A stretch of 42,102 nt of DNA from contig JACRKW010000113.1 of assembly GCA_016215215.1 (NCBI GenBank), forward strand, positions 1 to 42,102, given 5' to 3'. Positions 17,002-26,067 of the stretch are shown one piece after another. This DNA is from Acidobacteriota bacterium (GTDB lineage: Bacteria > Acidobacteriota > Terriglobia > Bryobacterales > Bryobacteraceae). How positions within the stretch are numbered: the first letter of the stretch is position 1; each line of letters opens with the position of its first letter. The translations under genes and the position numbers were made by a program. The notes under the pieces are model-generated. The model did no database searches and was not told the origin of the DNA. It saw nothing but the letters and a program-made list of their open reading frames with translations.

Positions 17002-18306
17002 TTATAGTTTCTTGGCTCGCTTGGCCGCTTCGACCGGATTCTCCAGCGCGATGCGTTCGTTTTCCTTCAGGCCCTTCAGGACGATGATGTCGGCTTCGTT
17101 CCGTTTGCCGACCTCGATCGCGCGGGACTCAAATCCCTGGCCCTTTTGAACCCACACGTGCGGTTTGCCGGCTTGAAGGAAGCTGGCCTTGTTGGGGATC
17201 AGCAGCGCATCCGGCTGGCGCTCGATGAGCACGATTCCGGTGGCGCTCATCCCCGGACGCAGGCGCGGATCCACTGACTTGAGCGTGGCGCGCGCCGGGA
17301 AGGTCTTTTCATTTGCGCTCCCGCCTCCACGGAAGACCAGCGCCGCGATCGGGCTGATCCAGTCCAGCGTGGCGTCGAATTCCTTGTCCTGGATGGCGTC
17401 TATTTTCACTTTGACCGTTTGGCCCAACTGGATCTTGCCGCGATCCACCTCCTCGAGTTTCAGCTCCAGGCGCATCTCGGAAAGATCGGGGATTTCGGCG
17501 ATGGCGGCGCCGGTCCAGGCGTTGTCGCCTTCCTTGAAGGGCGGCGGCGTCTGTCCCCAACTGCCCTGTGAGCGGAAGTTCGGCAGGATGTTCACTATAC
17601 CGTCGCTTGGCGCTCGAATGGTCATCTGCGACAGGTAGCTCTTCACCCGGTCCATGTCGCGCAGGGTCTTGTTCTTGCGCGTGTCGAGCCGGTCCAGATC
17701 AGCCTGCTGGGTGACATCGTGAGCCTTCACCGTGGCCTGCGTCTGGGCCAACGCACCCTTGCTGATGCCGACGTCGATGCGGTTCTTGGCGCCTTCGATC
17801 TCGGAGAGGATCTCGGCCTTGGAGGCCTCCAACTCGGCGCGCTGAACGTCATACTGGCCCGTCATCATGTTCATCGCGTCCTGCTCGTCGGTGATCTTGT
17901 GGCTGGCCTTGGTCTGGACGATTTCGCTCTCCACCGTGCGCGTGCTGGTGACGTAGTTCAGGTAGTAGTTCTCATACTGGGCTGTGTCAAAGTCGATGAC
18001 CACTTCACCGGCTCTGATGGGCTTGCCCGATTCGGCCAGCTTGGTAATGCGCGGATTGGGCACCTGCGGCGCGGTCAGCACCACCGACCGGGTGGAACGG
18101 ATCTCGCCTCGGGCGCGCACCGTGATAGTGAAATCCCCCTTGCGCACGCCGACAGTGGAGATCTCCACTGGCTTTGCGGCTGTGTAGCGATATGCCGCAA
18201 ATCCGCCACCGGCAATCGCAAAGAATGCGATGGTCCAGGCAATGATACGGCCCTTGCCGTTGGTCTGCCCGAGCTTCTTGCTGGGCTTGAGGTCTTTAGA
18301 CGACAT
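17002..18306 (-). CDS. MacA/HlyD-type periplasmic adaptor without insert (adaptor 2)
   Basis: This is an efflux adaptor of 434 residues from the ATG at 18306, with GGAG six bases upstream. The ORF track start at 18393 lies far inside the preceding gene and is not needed. The N-terminal anchor helix is IIAWTIAFFAIAGGGFAAYRY. A barrel-sandwich half (VVLTAPQVPNPRITKLAESG), a coiled-coil hairpin (about 105-225), the second half (IRAPSDGIVNILP), the beta-barrel (RATLKSVDPRLRPGMSATGIV) and a membrane-proximal domain follow. It overlaps the stop of adaptor 1 by 11 bases. It has the plain architecture and so serves as the internal reference for its two insert-bearing relatives. Confidence 0.9.
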   Translation of the reverse strand: MSSKDLKPSKKLGQTNGKGRIIAWTIAFFAIAGGGFAAYRYTAAKPVEISTVGVRKGDFTITVRARGEIRSTRSVVLTAPQVPNPRITKLAESGKPIRAGEVVIDFDTAQYENYYLNYVTSTRTVESEIVQTKASHKITDEQDAMNMMTGQYDVQRAELEASKAEILSEIEGAKNRIDVGISKGALAQTQATVKAHDVTQQADLDRLDTRKNKTLRDMDRVKSYLSQMTIRAPSDGIVNILPNFRSQGSWGQTPPPFKEGDNAWTGAAIAEIPDLSEMRLELKLEEVDRGKIQLGQTVKVKIDAIQDKEFDATLDWISPIAALVFRGGGSANEKTFPARATLKSVDPRLRPGMSATGIVLIERQPDALLIPNKASFLQAGKPHVWVQKGQGFESRAIEVGKRNEADIIVLKGLKENERIALENPVEAAKRAKKL

Positions 18307-20185
18307 GAATTGCTCCGATGAGGTGACGGCGGGGTAGGGCGGCGATCGATTCCGCAACGGCCGCATTCGAGGCTTCGGGTGGTGACTTTGCAACCGCGGC
18401 GGACTGCGTGCCTGTATCCGGCGCGACAGGTTGCTCCAGCGCGATGACTTCGCCGGCCTTCAGGCCGGATGTGACGGCTGTTGCGATGTTGTTGCTCAAC
18501 CCGAGTTCGATTTCCCGTTTCTGGAACCCTTCGGCGGTTCTGACGAACACATAGGGCTTGGAGACCGGCGAATCACGGAAGACGGATTCCAGCGGCGCCA
18601 GCAGGAGGCCCTCGGCTGACTGGATCAGCACGTCCACGCTGACGCTCAGATCAGGGATGACCCGCGAGTCCATTTTGTCGATTTTCAGATAGACCGGGAT
18701 CTCCTTGACGAACGCGGCGCGCTGCCCGCCGGGATTGGTGATGGCGCCCATGGAAACGACGTGCGCCGGCAGTTCCAGCCCGGGATAGGCGTCAAACCGC
18801 AGCATGGCCTTGGCGCCCACGCGGACAAACTCCACATCGGTCTGGTTCACCGTGGCCGAGACCATCATGGAACTCGGATCGACGATGCGCGCGAAGAGCT
18901 GGCCCGGCATCAACTGGTCGCCCTGCTGAATCTGCGAAAACTCGTTGCCGCGCCTCATGCTCTCCATGACCAGCATGCCGTCCATGGACGCGGTCATGGC
19001 CAGCAATTCCACGTTCCGCTCGGCGCGCTTCAGCTCCACCTTAGACTGGTCCACCGAAATCTCGGAGTCCTTGCGCTGGCTCTTCAGGCTGGCTTCCTGA
19101 AACGGCAACTGCGTTTGCAGTTGCTTCAGCTTGGCCTCGGCCTCTTCCAGCGCCAGTTTGAGTTGCTCGGCCTGGATCAACGAACGGACGGGAGTCGTCT
19201 TGATATCGAGCTTCGCCTTCTCGACGGCAGCCTTGGCCTGCTGAATACCCAGTTCAAAGGACTTGCGCTGAACATCCTGGTCCGCATCAATTGCCTTCAA
19301 CGATCGTTCCGACTGCTGAACCGTGGCGCGATAGTCGTCCAAGCGAAGCTGCTGGAACTGCCGGTCGAACTCGGCAACGGTATCGCCTTTCTTCACCAGT
19401 GAGCCGGGTTTGGCCACCTTCTGCAAAACCTGCATGAAGTCGTTGGCCCCACCGCTCATCCCACCTTCTCCGCGATCGCCACCGCCGCCACCGCTGGACC
19501 GGCTTGTGGCGCTGGACGCGCGGGAAACGGCGGACGACTGTGTTCTTGTCGAAGTGGTGCTGTTGCCGAAGCGATTGGAGGCGCCGCGAAAACTGGTCAT
19601 ACCCCCTGCGCCGGATGCCGACCCGCCCGTTCCTGTGCCGGTCGCGCCGGCGCCGGACGAAGCAGACGTGGAACCGCCGGTCGAACTGGAAGAAGATGCC
19701 GATGAGGACCCCGCGGAGGACGACCCGCCTCCACCTTCCCGCCCGCCGCCCCCACCGCCGCTGTCGCGGCCGCCGCCTCCTCCGCCACCGCTCACCATGG
19801 TGACCGACATGCCGCCACCGCCTCGCCCGCCACCGCTGGCCACCACTACCGTCATGCCTGCTCCCCCGCGGGAGCCGCGCAGTTGTGGCGCTGTCAATGA
19901 GGCGAACTTGTCGGCCGTGGTTGAGCCGGTCAGGCGGAGGGTCTTCTGCAGCCCTCCGGTCGCCACCACTGTCGTCCGGACGGCGGCGACTCCTCCCGGA
20001 CCGCCAGACTTAGCCGCCGGCGAAAACTGCCGCCAGGCGAACCAACCGCCAGCGGCGGCGATCGCAACCAAAACGAGAAGCAGGCCGGCATGGGAGCGGG
20101 GACGGCGGTGACCCGGTGAGGGCGGCGCCAAACCCGGCACTCCCTGGGGGCCCGGAAGCGGAGTAGGGTTCATCTGCGGCTGCAT
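18296..20185 (-). CDS. MacA/HlyD-type periplasmic adaptor with a glycine/serine-rich insert (adaptor 1)
   Basis: This is the first gene of the efflux operon, 629 residues. A Pro-rich cytoplasmic N-terminus leads to an anchor helix (AGLLLVLVAIAAAGGWFAW, about 33-51). The first barrel-sandwich half reads LTAPQLRG near residue 100 and is then interrupted by about 145 residues of Gly/Ser/Thr/Arg low complexity. It resumes at VLQKVAKPGSLVKKGDTVAEFD. A coiled-coil hairpin spans about 275-400, followed by beta-barrel and membrane-proximal domains. In adaptor 2 the same hairpin (TAPQVPNPRITKLAESG) has no insert. ATG 20185 or 20173 may be the start; neither has a clear ribosome binding site. It is divergent from recG, with a 114-bp gap. 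Confidence 0.87.
   Translation of the reverse strand: MQPQMNPTPLPGPQGVPGLAPPSPGHRRPRSHAGLLLVLVAIAAAGGWFAWRQFSPAAKSGGPGGVAAVRTTVVATGGLQKTLRLTGSTTADKFASLTAPQLRGSRGGAGMTVVVASGGGRGGGGMSVTMVSGGGGGGGRDSGGGGGGREGGGGSSSAGSSSASSSSSTGGSTSASSGAGATGTGTGGSASGAGGMTSFRGASNRFGNSTTSTRTQSSAVSRASSATSRSSGGGGGDRGEGGMSGGANDFMQVLQKVAKPGSLVKKGDTVAEFDRQFQQLRLDDYRATVQQSERSLKAIDADQDVQRKSFELGIQQAKAAVEKAKLDIKTTPVRSLIQAEQLKLALEEAEAKLKQLQTQLPFQEASLKSQRKDSEISVDQSKVELKRAERNVELLAMTASMDGMLVMESMRRGNEFSQIQQGDQLMPGQLFARIVDPSSMMVSATVNQTDVEFVRVGAKAMLRFDAYPGLELPAHVVSMGAITNPGGQRAAFVKEIPVYLKIDKMDSRVIPDLSVSVDVLIQSAEGLLLAPLESVFRDSPVSKPYVFVRTAEGFQKREIELGLSNNIATAVTSGLKAGEVIALEQPVAPDTGTQSAAVAKSPPEASNAAVAESIAALPRRHLIGAIHVV
19450..19885 (-). 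repeat. Low-complexity glycine/serine-rich coding tract in adaptor 1
   Basis: The tract contains long runs of GGN and TCN/AGC codons (for example SGGGGGGGRDSGGGGGG and a run of ten or so Ser/Ala). Read on the other strand it gives the proline-rich shadow ORFs of the track. There is no regular repeat unit. Confidence 0.8.
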
Positions 20186-20299
20186 ATGGTCAAGTTCAGT
20201 CGTCCAACGGGGCTGGTCTAGCCCAACCCGGATGACAGGCCTTTCCAGTCAGTAATGACGGCGCCCCCCCCTAAAAGGTTATGCCAACTGGAGGGAAAG

Positions 20300-22450
20300 A
20301 TGCCCGCCGTCCCGGATTTCGTACACTGGTGGTTCAGCGGACTTGTCGTACCCGTGGATCAGTCTACCCCAATCATGTACGTCAAGGGTGTCGGCCCCCG
20401 CCGCGCCGAGGACCTGGAAGCCAAAGGGATCGCCACCTCAGGGGACCTACTCAACTATGCTCCTTTCCGGTACGAAGACCGCTCCAATGTAAAAGCCATG
20501 AACCGCCTGGCCCCGGGCGAGATGGCCACGGTCCTGGCCGAGGTGAAAGCTCTGCATTCGCCCCGTTTCCGGCGAAGGCAACTCGGCATGGCCGAGGTGA
20601 TTTTCGAGGATGGAGACGGTGGACGCTTGACGGCTAAGTGGTTCCATGCAGAGTACTTAAGAACAGTCCTGACGCCCGGCACGCGGGTGGCGCTCTTCGG
20701 CAAGGTCGACTTTGACACCTACCGGGGGGAACTCACCATGCTCCACCCGGAGTTCGAGGTCCTGCGCGAGGAGGAGGACGACGAACCCGGCCTCCACACG
20801 GGGCGGATTGTGCCCGTTTACGAGGCTGCCGGCAAGGTTTCGGCCCGAGTTTTGCGCAGCATCCTGAAGCGTCTGGTGGACCACCTGCCCCAGCTTGAGG
20901 ATGCCCTGCCGAGCGGCATACGCCACCGGCTGGGAATCCCTACCCTGGCTCAGGCATTGAAGGAGCTTCATTTCCCCCCACCCCAGACTGATATCCGGGT
21001 CCTGAATGCATTCCGCTCCCCCGCACAGTACCGCATGATTCTGGAGGAGTTTTTCTGGCTGGAAACCGGCCTGGCCTTGAAACGCGGCCAAGCACGCTCG
21101 GAGACCGGCATCCGGTTCGAACTGAACGACCGGGTCCGAGAACAGATTAAGAAAATGCTGCCCTTCAAGCCCACGGCAGCACAGAAGCGGGTACTCGGTG
21201 AAATCGCCCGCGACATGGCCTCACTGCAGCCGATGTCGCGCCTTTTGCAGGGCGATGTGGGCAGCGGCAAGACCATCGTGGCCGCTCAGGCGGCTGTCAT
21301 CGCGGTGGAAAATGGCTACCAGGCCGCATTGTTGGCCCCGACAGAAATCCTGGCCACACAGCACTATCTCAACCTGAAGCAGATCTTCGCACCGCTGGGC
21401 TACCAGATCGTGCCGTTGACCGGCTCGATGTCGAAGAAAGAGAAAGACGTGGCGAAGCGGGCCTTGGCCGGAGGCTTTGGCCGCATCGCCGTGGGTACCC
21501 ACGCCTTACTCGAGGAAGACGTCCAGTTCCACAAACTGGGGCTGGCCATCATCGATGAACAGCATCGATTCGGCGTGTTGCAGCGCAAGGCGCTGCAACA
21601 GAAGGGCGTGATGCCCGATGTGCTGGTTATGACGGCGACGCCCATCCCACGAACGCTGGCCCTGACTGTCTACGGCGACCTCGATGTGAGCGTCATCGAC
21701 GAGTTGCCTCCAGGGCGGAAGCCGATCGAGACCGTGCACCGGACTACGGCGGAACTGGAGCGCGTGTACAGCTTCATCCTGCAGCAGGTGCGCGCCGGCA
21801 GACAGGCCTACATCGTCTACCCGGTGATTGAAGAGAACGAGTCGCTGGCGGTGAAGGCGGCCCAAGCGGCCCACGAAGATCTATCGAAGACCGTCTTTCC
21901 GCAACTCAAAGTGGGTCTGCTCCACGGCAGGTTGAAGGCGCAAGAAAAGGAAGCCGTGATGGACGCCTTCAAGCGCGGCGAGGTGCAGGTGCTGGTGTCG
22001 ACGACGGTGATCGAGGTCGGCGTGGATGTACCGAATGCCAGCGTGATGGTGATTGAGAATGCCGAGAGGTTTGGGCTGGCACAGATCCATCAGTTGCGGG
22101 GGCGCGTCGGCAGGGGGGCGGCGCAAAGTTTCTGCGTGCTGGTGACGGACAAACTGGGAGATACCGGCAAGGAACGGATCCGGACGCTGGTGGACTCCAC
22201 CGACGGCTTCTATATCGCGGAAATGGACCTGCGCCTGCGCGGACCGGGCGAGTTTCTGGGCACGAGGCAAAGCGGCCTGCCTGCCTTCCGGATTGGCAAT
22301 CTGATCCGCGATCGGGAGATTCTAGAGATTGCGCGCAGCGAAGCCCAGGCGTTCGTGGAGAACCCGCCCTCGCCGGAGGAGCTGAAGGCCGCGATTCGAT
22401 ATGTACGCGAACACTGGCAGCGCCGGTACGGGCTGGCCCTAATCGGATAA
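20300..22450 (+). CDS. recG: ATP-dependent DNA helicase RecG
   Basis: RecG is a branch-migrating helicase that regresses stalled replication forks and processes recombination junctions. I choose ATG 20300 (716 residues), which has GGAGGG four bases upstream. The ORF track's ATG at 20255 would read through an eight-C run and has no ribosome binding site. The N-terminal wedge domain starts with MYVKGVGPRRAEDL and the OB fold follows. Helicase motifs are GDVGSGKT (about 318), DEQHRFG (about 419), TATPIPRTLALT and QLRGRVGRG (about 598). The RecG C-terminal domain ends the protein. It lies 22 bp before rsmD on the same strand. Confidence 0.97.
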   Translation: MPAVPDFVHWWFSGLVVPVDQSTPIMYVKGVGPRRAEDLEAKGIATSGDLLNYAPFRYEDRSNVKAMNRLAPGEMATVLAEVKALHSPRFRRRQLGMAEVIFEDGDGGRLTAKWFHAEYLRTVLTPGTRVALFGKVDFDTYRGELTMLHPEFEVLREEEDDEPGLHTGRIVPVYEAAGKVSARVLRSILKRLVDHLPQLEDALPSGIRHRLGIPTLAQALKELHFPPPQTDIRVLNAFRSPAQYRMILEEFFWLETGLALKRGQARSETGIRFELNDRVREQIKKMLPFKPTAAQKRVLGEIARDMASLQPMSRLLQGDVGSGKTIVAAQAAVIAVENGYQAALLAPTEILATQHYLNLKQIFAPLGYQIVPLTGSMSKKEKDVAKRALAGGFGRIAVGTHALLEEDVQFHKLGLAIIDEQHRFGVLQRKALQQKGVMPDVLVMTATPIPRTLALTVYGDLDVSVIDELPPGRKPIETVHRTTAELERVYSFILQQVRAGRQAYIVYPVIEENESLAVKAAQAAHEDLSKTVFPQLKVGLLHGRLKAQEKEAVMDAFKRGEVQVLVSTTVIEVGVDVPNASVMVIENAERFGLAQIHQLRGRVGRGAAQSFCVLVTDKLGDTGKERIRTLVDSTDGFYIAEMDLRLRGPGEFLGTRQSGLPAFRIGNLIRDREILEIARSEAQAFVENPPSPEELKAAIRYVREHWQRRYGLALIG

Positions 22451-22472
22451 CCAAGGAGCATCGAACCGCTTC

Positions 22473-23006
22473 ATGAGAGTCATTGGTGGAGAGTTTAGAA
22501 GCCGGCGGCTGAAGGCGCCCGCCGGAGACAACGTCAGGCCGACGCCGGACCGGTTGCGCGAGGCGCTGTTCAACATCCTTGCGCCGCGCATCGCGGACTG
22601 CATCTTCCTGGATGCCTATGCGGGCTGCGGCAGCGTGGGAATCGAGGCGCTGAGCCGCGGGGCGAGGCGGGCCATCTTCCTGGAGAAGAGCCGTCCGGCG
22701 CTGCGGGCGCTTCAGGAGAACATCGGGACGCTGGACATTGCGGCGCGGTGCGAGGTCCACGCCGGCGACGCCGCGCCGGGCATCTCCCGTTTCCCCGCCG
22801 ATATCGTGTTCCTGGACCCACCCTACCCGCGCGAACGCGAGTACGGACTGTGCCTGGAGAAACTCGGCGAGTCACCGCGGCCGCTGGTCATCGTTCAGCA
22901 TGCCTCGAAGTTCACACACCACCTGCTGGAGCAGTACGGAGCCCTCAAGCGCGTACGAATTCTGAGCCAGGGCGACAACTCCCTGAGTTTCTACGAACCC
23001 AGATAG
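22473..23006 (+). CDS. rsmD: 16S rRNA (guanine(966)-N(2))-methyltransferase RsmD
   Basis: This is a SAM-dependent methyltransferase acting on the small ribosomal subunit RNA. It has 177 residues, the usual size. The N-terminus is MRVIGGEFRSRRLKAP with the typical RPTPDRLREALFN. The SAM-binding motif is DAYAGCGSVGIEALSRGA (from about residue 46), and the catalytic N/DPPY motif appears as FLDPPYP near 113. An AAGGAG lies 14 bases before the ATG, rather far. It is probably co-transcribed with recG. The similar YhhF/RsmD members are annotated the same way, so confidence is high. Confidence 0.95.
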   Translation: MRVIGGEFRSRRLKAPAGDNVRPTPDRLREALFNILAPRIADCIFLDAYAGCGSVGIEALSRGARRAIFLEKSRPALRALQENIGTLDIAARCEVHAGDAAPGISRFPADIVFLDPPYPREREYGLCLEKLGESPRPLVIVQHASKFTHHLLEQYGALKRVRILSQGDNSLSFYEPR

Positions 23007-23016
23007 GGCGCCAGCG

Positions 23017-26000
23017 TCAGAAGCTGGCCGTCGCCGGCCCCGACGAGCCTTGCGCGTTGGAGAGCGTCACAGTCGCCGAGACGATGGCCGCCGGATCGCT
23101 GACCGCGAAGGGCAGCACCAGACGGAACTGGCTGCCAAACGGGGCCGAGGCCGAATCCCCGTACCAGGCGGTGAAGACCTGAGAGACGGCGATAGGGTAG
23201 TCGGTCGCAGGCAGAGTCACTCCCGGCGCCGGCGCCAACTTCACAAGCGCTTGCGCCACCTGCCTGGAAGTGGCAAAACCGTAGACGACCAACTCAAAGC
23301 CGGACGTCGTCTTGTTCAGATCCAGCCGCGTGATGACGGGGGCAGCCGCATCGATGCGAATGGTCTGCACCGGCGCGGGCGATGGGGTGACATTGACGCC
23401 GTCCACGTTCAACGAGAGCGTGAGCGTGATGAGCCCGGCCACCGTGCCCGTTTGCAGGGCCACCTGGGGTACGCCAAAGCCGGCCACCGTGGAACCGGCG
23501 CCGATATTGAACGTCATCGATCGGCCGCCGCTGGCAAACTGCACGGCAGGATCGTCGAAGCCGGCATCCGGCTTGAAGGACAGCGTGACAACGCCCTGGA
23601 TGTCCAACTGATAGGGCCGCGCGGCGGCCAGGCCGAAACTGAGTTGCGAGCCGGGCGCCGAAGATGGACCCAGGTTTGTGAAGGTGACCTGGGGAATCCC
23701 GCCAACGGTGACGTTGATGCTGAACGGGGTCGACGCTACCAGACCTTGGGCATCTTCCACGCGCAAAGTGAAGTCGAAACGGCCGGGAGCGTTGGGCGTC
23801 CCGCTGATCTGACCGCTGGAGGGACTCAGCCCGGTACCGGGTGGAATGGTGCCGGTGTAGGACCACCGGTAAGGCGGCCTGCCCCCCTGAACGGCAAACT
23901 GGGCCAAATAGGCGACGCCGACCTGGCCGGTGGGAGGAGCGCCCTGGATCCCGATACTGGGGCCACTGCCGATCACCACGGTGTAGTTCTTGGTGACGGC
24001 GCGCTTGCGCACATCAATGACCAGCACGCCGAACGTGAATGTTCCGGACTTGGTCGGTGCGCCGCGGAAACTGTAGTCCCGGAATGGGAGGCCCGCGGGC
24101 AGTGTGTCAGGCGCCAGGCTCAGAGCTGAAAACACATGGATGGCAAGCGACGCCATAGCCGTGCGCTGGTTGTTGTCGATGACTCGGACCAGGAAGCTGA
24201 AATCTCCGGCGCGCGTGGGAGTGCCGGTGATCTGGCCCGTCCGGCCGAGGGTCAGCCCGGGCGGCAGTGCGCCTTCGGCCACCTCATACAAGTACGGGGC
24301 AAGCCCACCCTGCGCATCCATCTGGGCGCTGTAGGACTCACCTTGCGTCCCGTCAGGCAGGCTCTTGGTGGCGATGCCCACGAGCGTGCGAACGTTGATC
24401 GTGTAGATGCGGGAGAGTTGTTTCTGGCCGGAGTCTGAGAGCTGAATCGTGAAAGTGTACGAGCCGGCCGTCGCTGCCACGCCGGCGATCGAGCCGGCGG
24501 GGTCTAATGTGAGGCCGGGCGGAAGAGCGCCGGACGCCAGCTTGAAACCGTATGGCGGCGTACCGCCGGCGGCCAGCAGTTTCTGCCCGTAGTTTTCGGT
24601 CAGATAGGCATCAGGAAGGCCGGCCGGCGTCAATTCGAGCGGCATTGAATCAACGACGAGGGTGATGAGTCTCTCAATCAACTGGTTGGCGGAAGTGAGG
24701 CGCACGACGAACTTGAAAGTCCCCGCCTGCGCCGGAGTACCCGCGACAACGCCCGAGGCACTCAGCATGACGCCAAATGGCAGCGCGCCCGACCTCAGAG
24801 TGAAGACATAGGTCCCATCGCCGCCCACCGGGCTGAAGGCCTGGCTGTAGGTGGAACCGACCACGCCAGAAGGCAGGATATCAGGCGCGAAATCGACCGC
24901 CGGGTAGTCGACGGTGATGGTCAGGCTCTTGGGTCCGGCGCTCTGGGCGGCGGTTGTCGCCTTGATCGCGAACGCGTAGGTTCCAACGGCCGTTGGTATT
25001 CCGGAGATCTTGCCGGTGGAAACGTTCAGCGTGAGTCCTGGTGGTAGCGCGCCGCCGGTGAGCGCCCATGTGGGGGTGGTGAGGAAGCCTGTAGCGATGA
25101 GCGTGCCCGTATAGGCCTGATTGATTACCGCACCGGGCAGCGACGCGGTGAAGTCCGCGCCGTCTTTCACGAGCAAGGGCAACACGCGTGTGGCCGTGCG
25201 GTTCTGGCCGTCAGTCACCTGGTACGTGGCTGTAAACGTACCCATTGACGTTGGAGATCCGCCAAAAACACCGCTGGGAGAGAGTGTCACACCTGGGGGA
25301 GCTCCGGCGATCATGGCGTATGTCGCACCACCGATTGCCCCGTAGGAGGCGAGATTCGGCGCCGAATACGGAATGCCCATGAATCCGGTAGGCAGACTCG
25401 TGGTCGTGATGCCGAAGATGTCGACAGTATATGTGCGCGTCGCGGAGCGGGCAGGTACATATGCCCCGGGGCACGCCCCTTCGTTCGCGTTGATCGAGAA
25501 TGTATATGCTCCTGGCGCCGTTGGCACACCGGTGATGGTATCTGTGGCCAAGGACAGGCCTGGAGGCAGCGAACCGCTACCCACACTGTAGGTGAAGCAC
25601 GAATTTGCGTTCGTGAATAGAGGGTCGGAATAGGCGGCTCCCACCTTTCCCAAAGACAGAGTCGCGGGTAGAACTACTACCGGAAGAACCTGGATGGAGT
25701 ACGAAGCGGGCGGAGGGTCAGTGAATCCGCAAGCGGGATCCATCGCGGCCTGAATCGTAAACGTGGACGTTCCAACTGTACTTGGACGGCCGCTGACGGT
25801 GGCCTGGGGAAGGCCCATGGATGTGGAGACCGTCAGGCCGGGCGGCACATTCCCCGTCACGGTCCACGTGAAGGGCGCACAAGTCGGACCTGAGATAGTG
25901 ATCATCTGCGAGTAGGGCTCGCCAAGGACGACAGAAGGCAGCGCCCCGGCCGCAGGAGTGAAGGACTGAGCCGCGGCTGGCGCTGCAGCCAGAATGCTGA

Positions 26001-26043
26001 GAAGCGCCACCGTGGAAGATGAAAGCCTTGAGCTGCGAATCAT
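23017..26043 (-). CDS. Secreted protein of putative-Ig (He_PIG) repeats
   Basis: This is a 1008-residue exported protein. The signal peptide is residues 1-25 (ending PAAAQ). About nine tandem domains of 80-95 residues follow (about 27-780), each with the pattern LPxGxxGxxY...GGxPPY...SGxLPPGLTL...GxIxGxPTxxGxYxFTI, typical of He_PIG/cadherin-like folds. The eighth is only about 54 residues and lacks its middle. The C-terminal 225 residues (from IPQVTFTNLG) form a different beta-rich domain I do not recognise. AAGGAGG lies 10 bases before the ATG. It follows an Ig-like membrane protein by 24 bp. The role is probably cell-surface or matrix binding, but no catalytic domain is visible; function unknown. 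Confidence 0.85.
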   Translation of the reverse strand: MIRSSRLSSSTVALLSILAAAPAAAQSFTPAAGALPSVVLGEPYSQMITISGPTCAPFTWTVTGNVPPGLTVSTSMGLPQATVSGRPSTVGTSTFTIQAAMDPACGFTDPPPASYSIQVLPVVVLPATLSLGKVGAAYSDPLFTNANSCFTYSVGSGSLPPGLSLATDTITGVPTAPGAYTFSINANEGACPGAYVPARSATRTYTVDIFGITTTSLPTGFMGIPYSAPNLASYGAIGGATYAMIAGAPPGVTLSPSGVFGGSPTSMGTFTATYQVTDGQNRTATRVLPLLVKDGADFTASLPGAVINQAYTGTLIATGFLTTPTWALTGGALPPGLTLNVSTGKISGIPTAVGTYAFAIKATTAAQSAGPKSLTITVDYPAVDFAPDILPSGVVGSTYSQAFSPVGGDGTYVFTLRSGALPFGVMLSASGVVAGTPAQAGTFKFVVRLTSANQLIERLITLVVDSMPLELTPAGLPDAYLTENYGQKLLAAGGTPPYGFKLASGALPPGLTLDPAGSIAGVAATAGSYTFTIQLSDSGQKQLSRIYTINVRTLVGIATKSLPDGTQGESYSAQMDAQGGLAPYLYEVAEGALPPGLTLGRTGQITGTPTRAGDFSFLVRVIDNNQRTAMASLAIHVFSALSLAPDTLPAGLPFRDYSFRGAPTKSGTFTFGVLVIDVRKRAVTKNYTVVIGSGPSIGIQGAPPTGQVGVAYLAQFAVQGGRPPYRWSYTGTIPPGTGLSPSSGQISGTPNAPGRFDFTLRVEDAQGLVASTPFSINVTVGGIPQVTFTNLGPSSAPGSQLSFGLAAARPYQLDIQGVVTLSFKPDAGFDDPAVQFASGGRSMTFNIGAGSTVAGFGVPQVALQTGTVAGLITLTLSLNVDGVNVTPSPAPVQTIRIDAAAPVITRLDLNKTTSGFELVVYGFATSRQVAQALVKLAPAPGVTLPATDYPIAVSQVFTAWYGDSASAPFGSQFRLVLPFAVSDPAAIVSATVTLSNAQGSSGPATASF
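23703..25965 (-). repeat. Tandem He_PIG-type domain repeats within the secreted protein
   Basis: About nine protein-level repeats of roughly 85 residues are marked by LPPGL-type and GxPTxxGxYxF motifs. They are diverged at DNA level and are not exact nucleotide repeats. The unit at about 23970-24130 is about 30 residues short. Confidence 0.75.
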
Positions 26044-26067
26044 TGCCGCTGGTCCTCCTTCTCCTGC

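Noticed and set aside
19410-20111. Proline-rich 233-codon plus-strand ORF
   Set aside because: It is simply the complement of the Gly/Ser tract of adaptor 1.
20268-20275. Run of eight C upstream of recG, considered as a phase-variation tract
   Set aside because: It lies before the preferred RecG start with its strong ribosome binding site, so slippage there would not alter the protein.
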